Below are positions 56,844-64,000 of a DNA stretch of 64,000 nt, in pieces. This DNA is from Nakazawaea peltata. Its lineage: Eukaryota; Ascomycota; Pichiomycetes; Alaninales; Pachysolenaceae. The stretch is taken from contig BCGQ01000010.1 of assembly GCA_001599355.1 (NCBI GenBank), positions 372,001 to 436,000 of the forward strand. Direction: 5' to 3'. Position 1 is the stretch's first letter. Each line of letters opens with the position of its first letter. The notes beneath the pieces are model-generated. The model did no database searches. It had not been told where the DNA came from and was given only the letters and a program-made list of their open reading frames with translations. The translations under genes were made by a program, and so were the position numbers.

Positions 56844-59321
56844 ATGAGCAATTCGAGCAATAGTCGGTTTCTTGAATTTTTGGAGACATCACAGAATGGT
56901 TCGGCACATAGCGCCCTAGGTTTGACTGTGAGATCCTTCATCCTTTCCATAAGCATATCACTGGGCATCAGCGCTTCAGAAATTATAATAGTGGCTCTTC
57001 TTAGAAATCACCTAAAGAATTTGTATCAACCAAGGACGGTGCAAAATTCAGTACTAGACGAAGAGAAAAAGGGAAGATTCCAGTTCTTTGCTTGGTTACT
57101 ACCTTCTCTTAAACTTTCAGATACCAATGAGTTCATGCATTCCGGTTTGGACGCTTATTTCTTCTTAAGATTTATGGATACTCTATTGAGATTCTTTGCA
57201 GTTCTTGCTGTTTTAAACAATTTGGTATTACTTCCTGTCAATCTCTCAGGTAGCTCTCAAGTGTTTTTGAGAAGAAGCTTTTTTGACACAATATCTATTG
57301 CTAATATCGAACCAGATAAAGCCAATCGATATATATGGCATTTTTTTATGAGCTTGATTACTGTTGGTTTGTTTCATTATGTTTTAATCAAGGAATTGAA
57401 AAACTACTCTTTGATAAGGAAGAATTATGTTCATGAGAATAGTCTGAATAATGTTGTTATGATTGACAATTTACCGAGAGAACTTCAGGATTATCTGGTA
57501 ATACATAAATTCTTCAATGTACTACCTGGAGGTATAAGAGAGCTTTGGTTCACGTATGACACAGAGGAGCTTCAGCATGATATATCACAGTTTGAAAAAT
57601 CAAGAAATGGGTTAGAGAGGGAGTTGTCTAGATATATAAAGAGGCAGTCCAATATTCTTAGACGTCTGGAGCAAAAGAATGAGAGAACTCTGATAGTGAG
57701 AAGCAAATTCAAGAGACCACGGCTCGCACTTCTGTTTGGGAAGCTTCCAGTTAGCCTTTCATTTCTAGGATGGGGGTCTGACTCTATAGAATATTACACA
57801 AAGCAGTTGTTAGAAAATTATGATAGAGCAGTATCATTGAAGGAAAAGCTTCTGATAGAACAGAAACCTTCAATTGCCAAAGTTTTTATTGCTTTCAATT
57901 ATCCTTCAAGTGCTCATATTATCAACCAAATAACACTATTTGAGAAGTACAACAAGATGAACAAAACGGAAATAAACTTGAACCCTGGAGATATAATATG
58001 GCCGAATTTATTGAGAGAAGATACATTGATATCTCGAACCAAAGGGATCCTGGCCAGGTGCCTCGCAATATTCATTACATTGTTCTGGGTAATTCCTGTT
58101 TCAATAGTAGGTATAGTTACCCAGTTACCCTATTTGATTAGACTAATACCTATCTTAGGAGGGTTAAGAAACCTTCCGCCTTTTTTGAAAGGTATAATAG
58201 GAAGTGTTCTTCCAACCTTGGTGTTAGCAGGTTTAATGGAAATTGTACTCTGGATTTTTGGAGAGATATCTGTTCTCAAAGGCAAAGTAACCGGATATAA
58301 ATGTCAGATTGATCTTCAAAATTGGTTATTCATGTTTCTATTCACACAAATGTTTTTGATAGTTACTATCTCTTCTGGTGTGACAGTTTTAACAGAGAAT
58401 TTGCTCAACAATCCAGTTTCAATCCCTACTCTCTTAGCAATGGATCTACCTAAAGCTTCAAATTTCTTTCTCTACTTCTTGTTGATGAGATGCATGATTT
58501 ATATGGCCAACACTATGATCCAACCAAGGGCTCTATTCTTCACAATCTGGAACCATATGTTCACCGTTGAGACTCCAAGAAGTAGACATAAGCTGGTACT
58601 GAGGAATACAAAAGTGTTTTGGGGATGCATCTATCCCACATTCACTGTGTTTGGGTGTATAGGTATAGTGTATTCAGTACTTTCACCTTTGATTCTATTC
58701 ATTGCATGGCTTTCATTTTACTTTGCTGCAGTGGGATTTAAGAATAACTTGATACATGTCTACAATGCCACAAATGAGAGTGAGACCAATGGGAAGTTCT
58801 ACCCAACAGCCCTTTTACAATTATACAGTGGAATTTACTGTCTTGAGTTAGCACTACTTGGGATCTTAATACTTCAGCGCCGTCATTTTTTGCTGTTTCT
58901 AACGCTAACAGTCTTTCTGGGCACAATATTTGTTAATAATTATGTGAGAACTAATTATTTAAAACATTCAATGGCATTTATCAGGGATTCGGATGTAATC
59001 GAATGTCGGAGACTTTTGAATTTGGAGGAGACAGAAACAGAAAAAGATGAGTGGAAGAGCTATTTATTGTCTAAGTTGAACTTTATGATACCTAGTATAC
59101 CTCCAGACTCTTGTTCAAGCCACTGTCCTCAAACATCAATGTCTTCTAAAGATTCATCAATAAGCAAGATGGGACCTTCATTTTTCCCACAACTTCCTTC
59201 TTGTTCTGTGGTAATACCCAAAGATAAGTATGGAGTTGCAGAACAAGAGGCTGAAGTTTTGAAGAGCGTCGGGATTTCTGTAACATTTGACGAGAGCAAC
59301 GGAATAATTGATATTTCTTAG
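56844..59321 (+). CDS. CSC1/OSCA/TMEM63-family membrane protein
   Basis: The first ATG (MSNSSNSRFLEF) gives 825 residues. Three hydrophobic segments (about 28-52, 100-130, 160-185) precede the cytosolic RRM-like region with NNVVMIDNLPRELQD and AKVFIAFNYPSSAHIINQI. A long block of about eight helices follows from about 385 (DIIWPNLLREDTLISRTKGI, GSVLPTLVLAGLMEIVLWIF, WLFMFLFTQMFLIVTISSG). This is the DUF221/RSN1_7TM layout of mechanosensitive or hyperosmotic-gated channels (Csc1, Rsn1, Phm7, Spo75). I cannot choose the paralogue. An 11-base G-run begins at the stop codon. Confidence 0.88.
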   Translation: MSNSSNSRFLEFLETSQNGSAHSALGLTVRSFILSISISLGISASEIIIVALLRNHLKNLYQPRTVQNSVLDEEKKGRFQFFAWLLPSLKLSDTNEFMHSGLDAYFFLRFMDTLLRFFAVLAVLNNLVLLPVNLSGSSQVFLRRSFFDTISIANIEPDKANRYIWHFFMSLITVGLFHYVLIKELKNYSLIRKNYVHENSLNNVVMIDNLPRELQDYLVIHKFFNVLPGGIRELWFTYDTEELQHDISQFEKSRNGLERELSRYIKRQSNILRRLEQKNERTLIVRSKFKRPRLALLFGKLPVSLSFLGWGSDSIEYYTKQLLENYDRAVSLKEKLLIEQKPSIAKVFIAFNYPSSAHIINQITLFEKYNKMNKTEINLNPGDIIWPNLLREDTLISRTKGILARCLAIFITLFWVIPVSIVGIVTQLPYLIRLIPILGGLRNLPPFLKGIIGSVLPTLVLAGLMEIVLWIFGEISVLKGKVTGYKCQIDLQNWLFMFLFTQMFLIVTISSGVTVLTENLLNNPVSIPTLLAMDLPKASNFFLYFLLMRCMIYMANTMIQPRALFFTIWNHMFTVETPRSRHKLVLRNTKVFWGCIYPTFTVFGCIGIVYSVLSPLILFIAWLSFYFAAVGFKNNLIHVYNATNESETNGKFYPTALLQLYSGIYCLELALLGILILQRRHFLLFLTLTVFLGTIFVNNYVRTNYLKHSMAFIRDSDVIECRRLLNLEETETEKDEWKSYLLSKLNFMIPSIPPDSCSSHCPQTSMSSKDSSISKMGPSFFPQLPSCSVVIPKDKYGVAEQEAEVLKSVGISVTFDESNGIIDIS

Positions 59322-59443
59322 GGGGGGGGGGAATGTAAATGAAAATGAAAATGTGAGCCAAAATTGGGGGTGTTAAAAGCGCCAACACAAAAGCCTTAAA
59401 AAGATCACGGCGCTTATCATTTAATAAGATCCCAGGTGAATTT

Positions 59444-60475
59444 ATGTACTCTGTCTGCAAGTATCTTATAGTTGCAATTGTAGTAGGTAGGTCGGCAGCG
59501 GATAATTGTAATCCGTTGTTCAGCAATGAATGTCCCACGATGAAAGCCCTCTCACTGACACTAAAAGAGGAATTCAGAACGGGATCGGATTATTTCGAGA
59601 GTTATTCAACTCCAGAAAAGATTAGATATGGTGAAAATGGATTAGAATTGGTGATAGATGAAAGAGAGCAAAACCCAGGCATCAAATCAAAATTCTATAT
59701 AATGTTTGGAAGGGTAGAAGCGATTGTGAGAGCGGCGCGAGGCAGAGGAATCGTGTCCTCATTATATTTACAATCAAATTCTTTAGACGAAATTGATGTG
59801 GAATGGTTTGGCGGTGATCCATATGAGGTACAGACCAACTTCTTCGTTAAGGGAAATGTTACCTCTTATGATAGAGGAGGATATCATCCTGTCAAAGAGC
59901 CCCAAAATGAGTTTCATAATTATACAGTTGATTGGACAAAAGACCGATTGAGTTGGTATGTCGATGGTGTTCTAATTAGAACATTAAAAAGTAATTCACC
60001 AGATGGATATCCCCAAACTCCAATGCAAGTTTTTATGGGAACTTGGGTTGGTGGTGATCCTTCTAACAGTTGGGGTACGATATCATGGGCAGGTGGGCTC
60101 ACTGACTATAAAGGATTACCATATACAATGGCAGTCAAACAATTAATAATCACTGACTACTCTTCTGGTTCGTCCTATTATCATACCAACAAAAATGGAG
60201 ACTGGGATTCTATAAAAGCTGTGAATGGAGTCATTAATGGCAGACAAGGCGCTGCCATGGCCGAAGTTACAAATGAAGAAAGAGCAGCTCAGTCACTTTC
60301 ACGAAGAAATTTCTCAAACAAAGAAGATCTCAAAAATTCAGTTTCAACTAAAACCAATTCAGCATCACATCTCGAAACCAATCTCCTCATTCTCATACTG
60401 TGCACCCTCATCTCTATCCTCTCTGTCTTCCCCGTCCTCCCATCCTCCCGGTCCTCGCTCCCCTCCACCCCCTAA
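59444..60475 (+). CDS. CRH-family chitin-glucan transglycosylase (GH16)
   Basis: 343 residues with an N-terminal signal peptide (about 1-19), then CNPLFSNECP. The GH16 catalytic motif is LDEIDVEWFGGD (Glu116, Asp118, Glu120). Other family segments are QTNFFVKGNVTSYDRGG, HNYTVDWTKDRLSWYVDG, MGTWVGGDPSNSWGTISWAGG and TDYSSGSSYYHTN. Crh1/Utr2/Crr1 link chitin to beta-glucan. The protein lacks the chitin-binding module of Utr2 and Crr1. It ends in a Ser/Thr linker and a hydrophobic segment (LLILILCTLISILSVF), as for a GPI signal. About 15 polar residues follow (VLPSSRSSLPSTP), which is unusual for GPI anchoring. Confidence 0.9.
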   Translation: MYSVCKYLIVAIVVGRSAADNCNPLFSNECPTMKALSLTLKEEFRTGSDYFESYSTPEKIRYGENGLELVIDEREQNPGIKSKFYIMFGRVEAIVRAARGRGIVSSLYLQSNSLDEIDVEWFGGDPYEVQTNFFVKGNVTSYDRGGYHPVKEPQNEFHNYTVDWTKDRLSWYVDGVLIRTLKSNSPDGYPQTPMQVFMGTWVGGDPSNSWGTISWAGGLTDYKGLPYTMAVKQLIITDYSSGSSYYHTNKNGDWDSIKAVNGVINGRQGAAMAEVTNEERAAQSLSRRNFSNKEDLKNSVSTKTNSASHLETNLLILILCTLISILSVFPVLPSSRSSLPSTP

Positions 60476-60492
60476 CCCCCTTGTGATCCCTT

Positions 60493-60533
60493 AGCATATT
60501 ACGAATTTAAATATTATTTCCCTTTTAGGAAAC
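60493..60533 (+). promoter_or_regulatory. AGCATATTACGAAT motif plus Mcm1-type box upstream of MMM1
   Basis: The exact 14-mer lies at 60493-60506. ATTTCCCTTTTAGGAAAC (60516-60533), with CCN6GG, follows 9 bp later. Both lie 84-124 bp before the MMM1 ATG. Confidence 0.6.
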
Positions 60534-60616
60534 CTCTCTATAAAATCATAATAAAATTAATCCTCATCTCTTTGAGCTTAACGCTGTAGAAAGCAGAAGG
60601 GTTTACGATAGTTAAA

Positions 60617-61753
60617 ATGAGTGGAGAGGTGTATAGTACGTCTCCCGGAGATGTGAATGAGCTGCTGAATATGGTGGCGCACGGCGAGGTGATGTCTGCA
60701 GAGCAAGTGAAGGAGCTCCAAGCTCAGTATCTTCGCCATTTGCTTCAGCCGCCTCCTACTAGTCAATATATTGGTAGTTTTACCCAAGGATTATTGGTGG
60801 GGCAATTGAGTGTGATAGTGGTATTGATATTGTTTATCAGGTTCTTCATTTTCAGCGAGAATCCCAGCCATACAGCTTCCAGCTCGCCTCCTATTATAAA
60901 CAAGAAATCTAAGACGAAAACTTTTGTGAATTCGGGCGCTGGTGGTGAAGATGATGACGAGACAGGACGTAGTTCTACCGGGACTATTCTTGAGAAGACT
61001 TATTATGATGTAAGTACACATCAACCGGAGTCATTGGACTGGTTTAATGTGTTGATTGCGCAGACAATTTCTCAGTTCAGAGCTGAAGCTTTGAACCATG
61101 ATAATATCTATCATAGTCTTACTGAGTCATTGTCACTGCTGCCTTTACCTGACTATATTGATAAGATAAACGTTACAGAGATTGATATTGGAAACGATTT
61201 CCCTATTTTCAGCAATTGTCGTATTCAACATAATCCTGAAAATGGAGGAAGACTCGAGGCAAAGATCGATGTGGATTTATCCGATACTTTGACTATTGGA
61301 ATTGACACTAAACTTGTGCTTAACCAACCTAAACCTTTCACAGCCGCATTACCTATCTCTTTGAAAGTATCTATTGTGAGATTCAGTGGTTGTTTGACGG
61401 TGTCTCTTATCTCTACATCGGAAGATTTACTCCATGGGAAGACCAAATCTGCTGGTGATGATTCTGAGCAAGAAGAATCTTCTAGAGGTGCAGCTTTAAT
61501 GTTTTCGTTCTCCCAGGATTACAGATTAGGATTTGAGGTGAAATCCTTGATTGGAGGTCGTTCTAAATTACAAGATATACCGAAGATTGGAGAATTGATC
61601 GAGTCAAAACTTAATCAATGGTTCGTCGAAAGATGTATCGAGCCTAGATTCCAAGTGATCAAGTTACCAAGCATGTGGCCTAGGAAGAAGAACACCAGAG
61701 AACCGGTTCATCCAGATTTAGAGACTACTACATCACATTCTGAAAATTCGTAG
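60617..61753 (+). CDS. MMM1: ERMES subunit Mmm1
   Basis: 378 residues. A short luminal N-terminus is followed by one transmembrane helix (about 58-79; GLLVGQLSVIVVLILFIRFF) and a disordered linker. The SMP lipid-transfer domain is at about 135-365: SLDWFNVLIAQTISQFRAEA, LPDYIDKINVTEIDIGNDFPIFSNCRI, LGFEVKSLIGGRSKLQDIPKI, RCIEPRFQVIKLPSMW. Mmm1 is the ER anchor of the ER-mitochondria encounter structure and pairs with Mdm12 to move phospholipids. It is shorter than S. cerevisiae Mmm1 (426) because of a shorter N-terminus and linker. Confidence 0.95.
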   Translation: MSGEVYSTSPGDVNELLNMVAHGEVMSAEQVKELQAQYLRHLLQPPPTSQYIGSFTQGLLVGQLSVIVVLILFIRFFIFSENPSHTASSSPPIINKKSKTKTFVNSGAGGEDDDETGRSSTGTILEKTYYDVSTHQPESLDWFNVLIAQTISQFRAEALNHDNIYHSLTESLSLLPLPDYIDKINVTEIDIGNDFPIFSNCRIQHNPENGGRLEAKIDVDLSDTLTIGIDTKLVLNQPKPFTAALPISLKVSIVRFSGCLTVSLISTSEDLLHGKTKSAGDDSEQEESSRGAALMFSFSQDYRLGFEVKSLIGGRSKLQDIPKIGELIESKLNQWFVERCIEPRFQVIKLPSMWPRKKNTREPVHPDLETTTSHSENS

Positions 61754-61785
61754 AGGTCATTACTGTACATACAACAATATATTAT

Positions 61786-62685
61786 TTAAAATGGATCTTC
61801 ATACGGATCGTCTTCATCGTAGTCATCATCCTTCTCGAATTCGTAGACGATGGCACCACCGGAACCGAAGGATTGGGCTTCCAAGAATGGTAATTCGACT
61901 TGTTCTCTTGCGAGTTTTTGCTTGGAAGACGTGGTTAAGTTGAAAGTGGTCAAATTCTTCAATAATTCTTCCTCTGAAGCGACCAGTTCTTGTTCTCCCA
62001 GATCGTCAGAGTACGGCTCATATAAGTGCAGTTTAGTATCGACCTTCAACTGGTAAATAAGAGACCTTCCTGATTTTCTACGGTTGGTGAGCACTAACTT
62101 GAAGACATCACCGTTGCACTGACCTACCGGGAAGTTGAGTTTCAGAATGTGGTTGTCCAAGGTCTCCTCATCAAGGTCAGGTGAGGTGATCGGATAAAGC
62201 TCGAAAATGACCGAGGCCATGAACTGGAGGAGTTGTAATGGCTGTGGATAGCTGGGCAATTTAGGTTTGAAATCAACAGGGATATTCGAATGGTAAATTC
62301 CAAATATGGTGGAGTTCGGAGAGAACAAAGATGCAATGAAAGATGAAAGTTGAGTCGACTCGATGTAGTTCAAACTGTCGATGAGGATGAGTACTCTGTC
62401 CGAGAGTCCTGTAGGAGCTGGGATCAATGGTTTTACCAAAGTAGTAATCTTTTCAGTAGTCAAGCCTAAACAGTTGACGAATTCTGCTGCATAATCAGGC
62501 TTTTCAAGAGTTTCAAACGATAAGAATATCACCTTTGTTTGAGAAGGTATCTTGCTCATGAATTCCAATTGGAAGTTATAAGAGGACTGGGCCAAACTGT
62601 CCACACATAACATAAAAGGTAAAGTTTCTTTCAATGAGAGTAAACGGTTGAGAAGAACCGTTGAATTTTGAACTGAGGATGCCAT
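61786..62685 (-). CDS. IKI1: Elongator subunit Elp5 (Iki1)
   Basis: Start chosen at the ATG of MASSVQNSTVLLNRLLSLKE, the family N-terminus; an in-frame ATG 13 codons earlier (62724) has no counterpart in yeast Elp5. 299 residues. It has a RecA-like fold without a P-loop: FMLCVDSLAQSS, VIFLSFETLEKPDY, LILIDSLNYIESTQL. The C-terminal signature is TSSKQKLAREQVELPFLEAQ, GGAIVYEFEKDDDYDEDDPYEDPF, nearly identical to S. cerevisiae. Elp5 forms the Elp456 hexamer with Elp4 and Elp6, which releases modified tRNA from Elongator. Confidence 0.96.
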   Translation of the reverse strand: MASSVQNSTVLLNRLLSLKETLPFMLCVDSLAQSSYNFQLEFMSKIPSQTKVIFLSFETLEKPDYAAEFVNCLGLTTEKITTLVKPLIPAPTGLSDRVLILIDSLNYIESTQLSSFIASLFSPNSTIFGIYHSNIPVDFKPKLPSYPQPLQLLQFMASVIFELYPITSPDLDEETLDNHILKLNFPVGQCNGDVFKLVLTNRRKSGRSLIYQLKVDTKLHLYEPYSDDLGEQELVASEEELLKNLTTFNLTTSSKQKLAREQVELPFLEAQSFGSGGAIVYEFEKDDDYDEDDPYEDPF

Positions 62686-62951
62686 GGTGAGGATCAGGTG
62701 GATGTTATAATGGGGGGCCCTCATCGAGATCAAATTTGGGTAAAATTTTTATTGTGAAAATTTCGTAAATGGAGAGCAAATTTGAGGGAAGAAGGAAAGG
62801 GAGGAAGAAAAGACGGGAGGAAGGGAGGAAGGGAAAAAGTAAGAGGTGTGGGCGGGGGAAGGCCCTGGGAGTGGGCAGAGGGGCTAGAAGAGATCTACCA
62901 GCTAATAAAATTACAGAATTAAATTAATGCTATTGTGTTTTTGAGATCCAA
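62686..62951. other. IKI1 promoter with polypurine tract
   Basis: The 266-bp gap includes CTCATCG (62720-62726, reverse PAC) and A/T tracts, then a strand-biased G/A tract from about 62784 to 62847 made of GGAAGGGA-like units. Confidence 0.5.
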
Positions 62952-63890
62952 TTAATAAGGACCAGGAGAATGGTTGAGCCAAGGTTTGTTAGTCTCCGCT
63001 TCAAGGTACATCATATTAGGATAAGCTATTTGTTCAGGTTCCATCGAGTAAATCTTGTTGGTGTATCTTGTTATTCTACGAGACTGTAATTCTAACATGT
63101 CACTATATTCTGAATATTGTAACTCCCCCTCGAAAAAAGAATCCCTTGAAGATGACGGAAGTGAAGCAGGATAACAATCGTTGATCCAAGAGTAATCATC
63201 GACTAAGTATATGGGGACTTTAGATAACCAGTTAGTGACTTTTTCATCGTGACCCATGACTTTCAGTTCTCTTGGTTTGAAGCTTTCGGGGAACGAATTC
63301 TGAAGAGGACTGAAAGAGTAGCTTAATCCTGGTTCAAAGTAAGATTGTTTATCCAAGGTTCCTAAACTTCGTAAACTTTGATAAGCAATGGGTTTATGGT
63401 GTGGATCTGATCCAAGTAAAGGTGGCAGTGGTCGCATAAAAAACAGAGGATTGGATATAATTGTAGGGTCATGATTTGTAGGTATTGTATTTGCAGGGAT
63501 CTGTGGTGTAGGAATATGAGGTGTAGGAAGTGTATTAGTCGGTTTAAGAAAAGACCATTCGGGTCTTTCGACTTTAAAACTTGGATCCAAATTGAATGAA
63601 GTCATCTCAACAGGTTTATTTGCCTGGAAATCCAATGACTCCGTGAGTACCTTGTTGTTATTGGATGACCTGTAAGATTGTCCTCCCATTTCCAATGGAG
63701 ATCCACAATTCAGTATATAATCATAGGGGCGGTATCCAGATATGACGTGGGGTAATTCCAAATTAGTCATAGGTCCCTTCTTCTCAGGGATCTAAAAACA
63801 CTGTTAGTAATAGGTAGTGCTAATGATATGATCCCCACTTACCAGACTGTTCATCGGATTACGTGGTGTATATGATGATTGCAAGTTCAT
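62952..63890 (-). CDS. Spliced gene of unknown function
   Basis: Two exons, 63843-63890 (16 codons: MNLQSSYTPRNPMNSL) and 62952-63791, give 295 residues. The intron has GTAAGT, TACTAAC and TAG. An ATG-only reading would start later at MTNLELPHVISGY, but splicing adds 23 upstream residues (IPEKKGP follows the junction). The protein is Pro/Ser-rich and mostly disordered. A PTPHIPTPQIPANTIPT stretch lies in the middle. A more ordered C-terminal third contains NWLSKVPIYLVDDYSWINDCYPASLP and YSDMLELQSRRITRY. There is no membrane segment or signal peptide. I do not recognise the family. Confidence 0.75.
63792..63842 (-). other. Intron of the 62952-63890 gene (51 nt)
   Basis: Donor GTAAGT at 63842, branch TACTAAC, acceptor GTTTTTAG ending at 63792, 11 nt after the branch heptamer. 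Phase 0. Confidence 0.88.
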
Positions 63891-64000
63891 ACCAGTCTCC
63901 TAATCTTCTTTTATTCTCCGAAATATCTCTTTATCAATATCACAACTCACCTTCCCCTCAAATACCACAAAACCAGAAAGGGGATACAGCTTGGTGTTAC

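Noticed and set aside
1-64000. Search for transposons, LTR elements, centromere-like inverted repeats and large duplications
   Set aside because: No reverse transcriptase, integrase or transposase motifs, no long terminal repeats and no long inverted repeats were seen by eye.

Overview
This window is nuclear DNA of a budding yeast (Saccharomycotina). Genes are dense and nearly intron-free. The intron-bearing tRNA-Trp, the PIR cell-wall gene, and orthologues of SNM1, HAP4, MTC2, AIM29, IKI1 and MTE1 all point there. CTG codons fall at plausible leucine positions (for example in membrane helices), so a standard-code yeast is likelier than a CUG-Ser species, but this is not proven. An alpha-actinin gene, absent from Saccharomyces cerevisiae, and three mini-introns suggest a lineage outside the Saccharomycetaceae. 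I cannot name the species.

Layout. 0-6.4 kb: a PIR cell-wall protein cut by the window edge, STI1, RKM4 and BUB3. 6.4-12.2 kb: a 31-bp periodic array, a TRP-like/FLC membrane protein, a PEX28/29-type peroxin and SNM1. 12.5-18.6 kb: HST3 and HAP4 with a 2.5-kb upstream region. 18.6-27.5 kb: MTG1, KTI12, ATP25, an unrecognised two-helix membrane protein, MTC2, UTP11 and AIP1. 27.5-31.4 kb: a 3.9-kb gene-free region. 31.4-47.6 kb: an unrecognised gene, UTP15, SLD2, YKU80, SPE3, YSA1 (spliced), SUS1, YNG1, ALG8, AIM29 (spliced) and the alpha-actinin. 48.4-64 kb: an unrecognised gene, MTE1, a small membrane protein, an ATF-like acyltransferase, an SDT1/PHM8-like nucleotidase, DUG1, tRNA-Trp, a CSC1-like channel, a CRH-family transglycosylase, MMM1, IKI1 (ELP5) and a spliced gene of unknown function.

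Functional themes. Ribosome biogenesis and translation genes (UTP11, UTP15, RKM4, MTG1/KTI12, SPE3) carry PAC and RRPE promoter elements. Genome maintenance is represented by HST3, SLD2, YKU80 and MTE1. Chromatin is represented by YNG1 and SUS1, and Elongator by KTI12 and IKI1. Cell wall and ER genes include the PIR gene, the CRH-family gene, ALG8 and MMM1.

I found no transposon, LTR element, CRISPR array or centromere. The most interesting signals are in non-coding DNA and gene structure: three 51-65-nt introns with the same grammar, a recurring 14-bp promoter motif (AGCANNYTACGAAT), Mcm1-type CCN6GG boxes in the HST3, MMM1, peroxin and nucleotidase promoters, the 31-bp array, two giant promoters rich in CGGAA, and an alpha-actinin with an apparent third calponin-homology domain. 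Starts were placed at the first in-frame ATG; several open frames extend upstream only through non-ATG codons.
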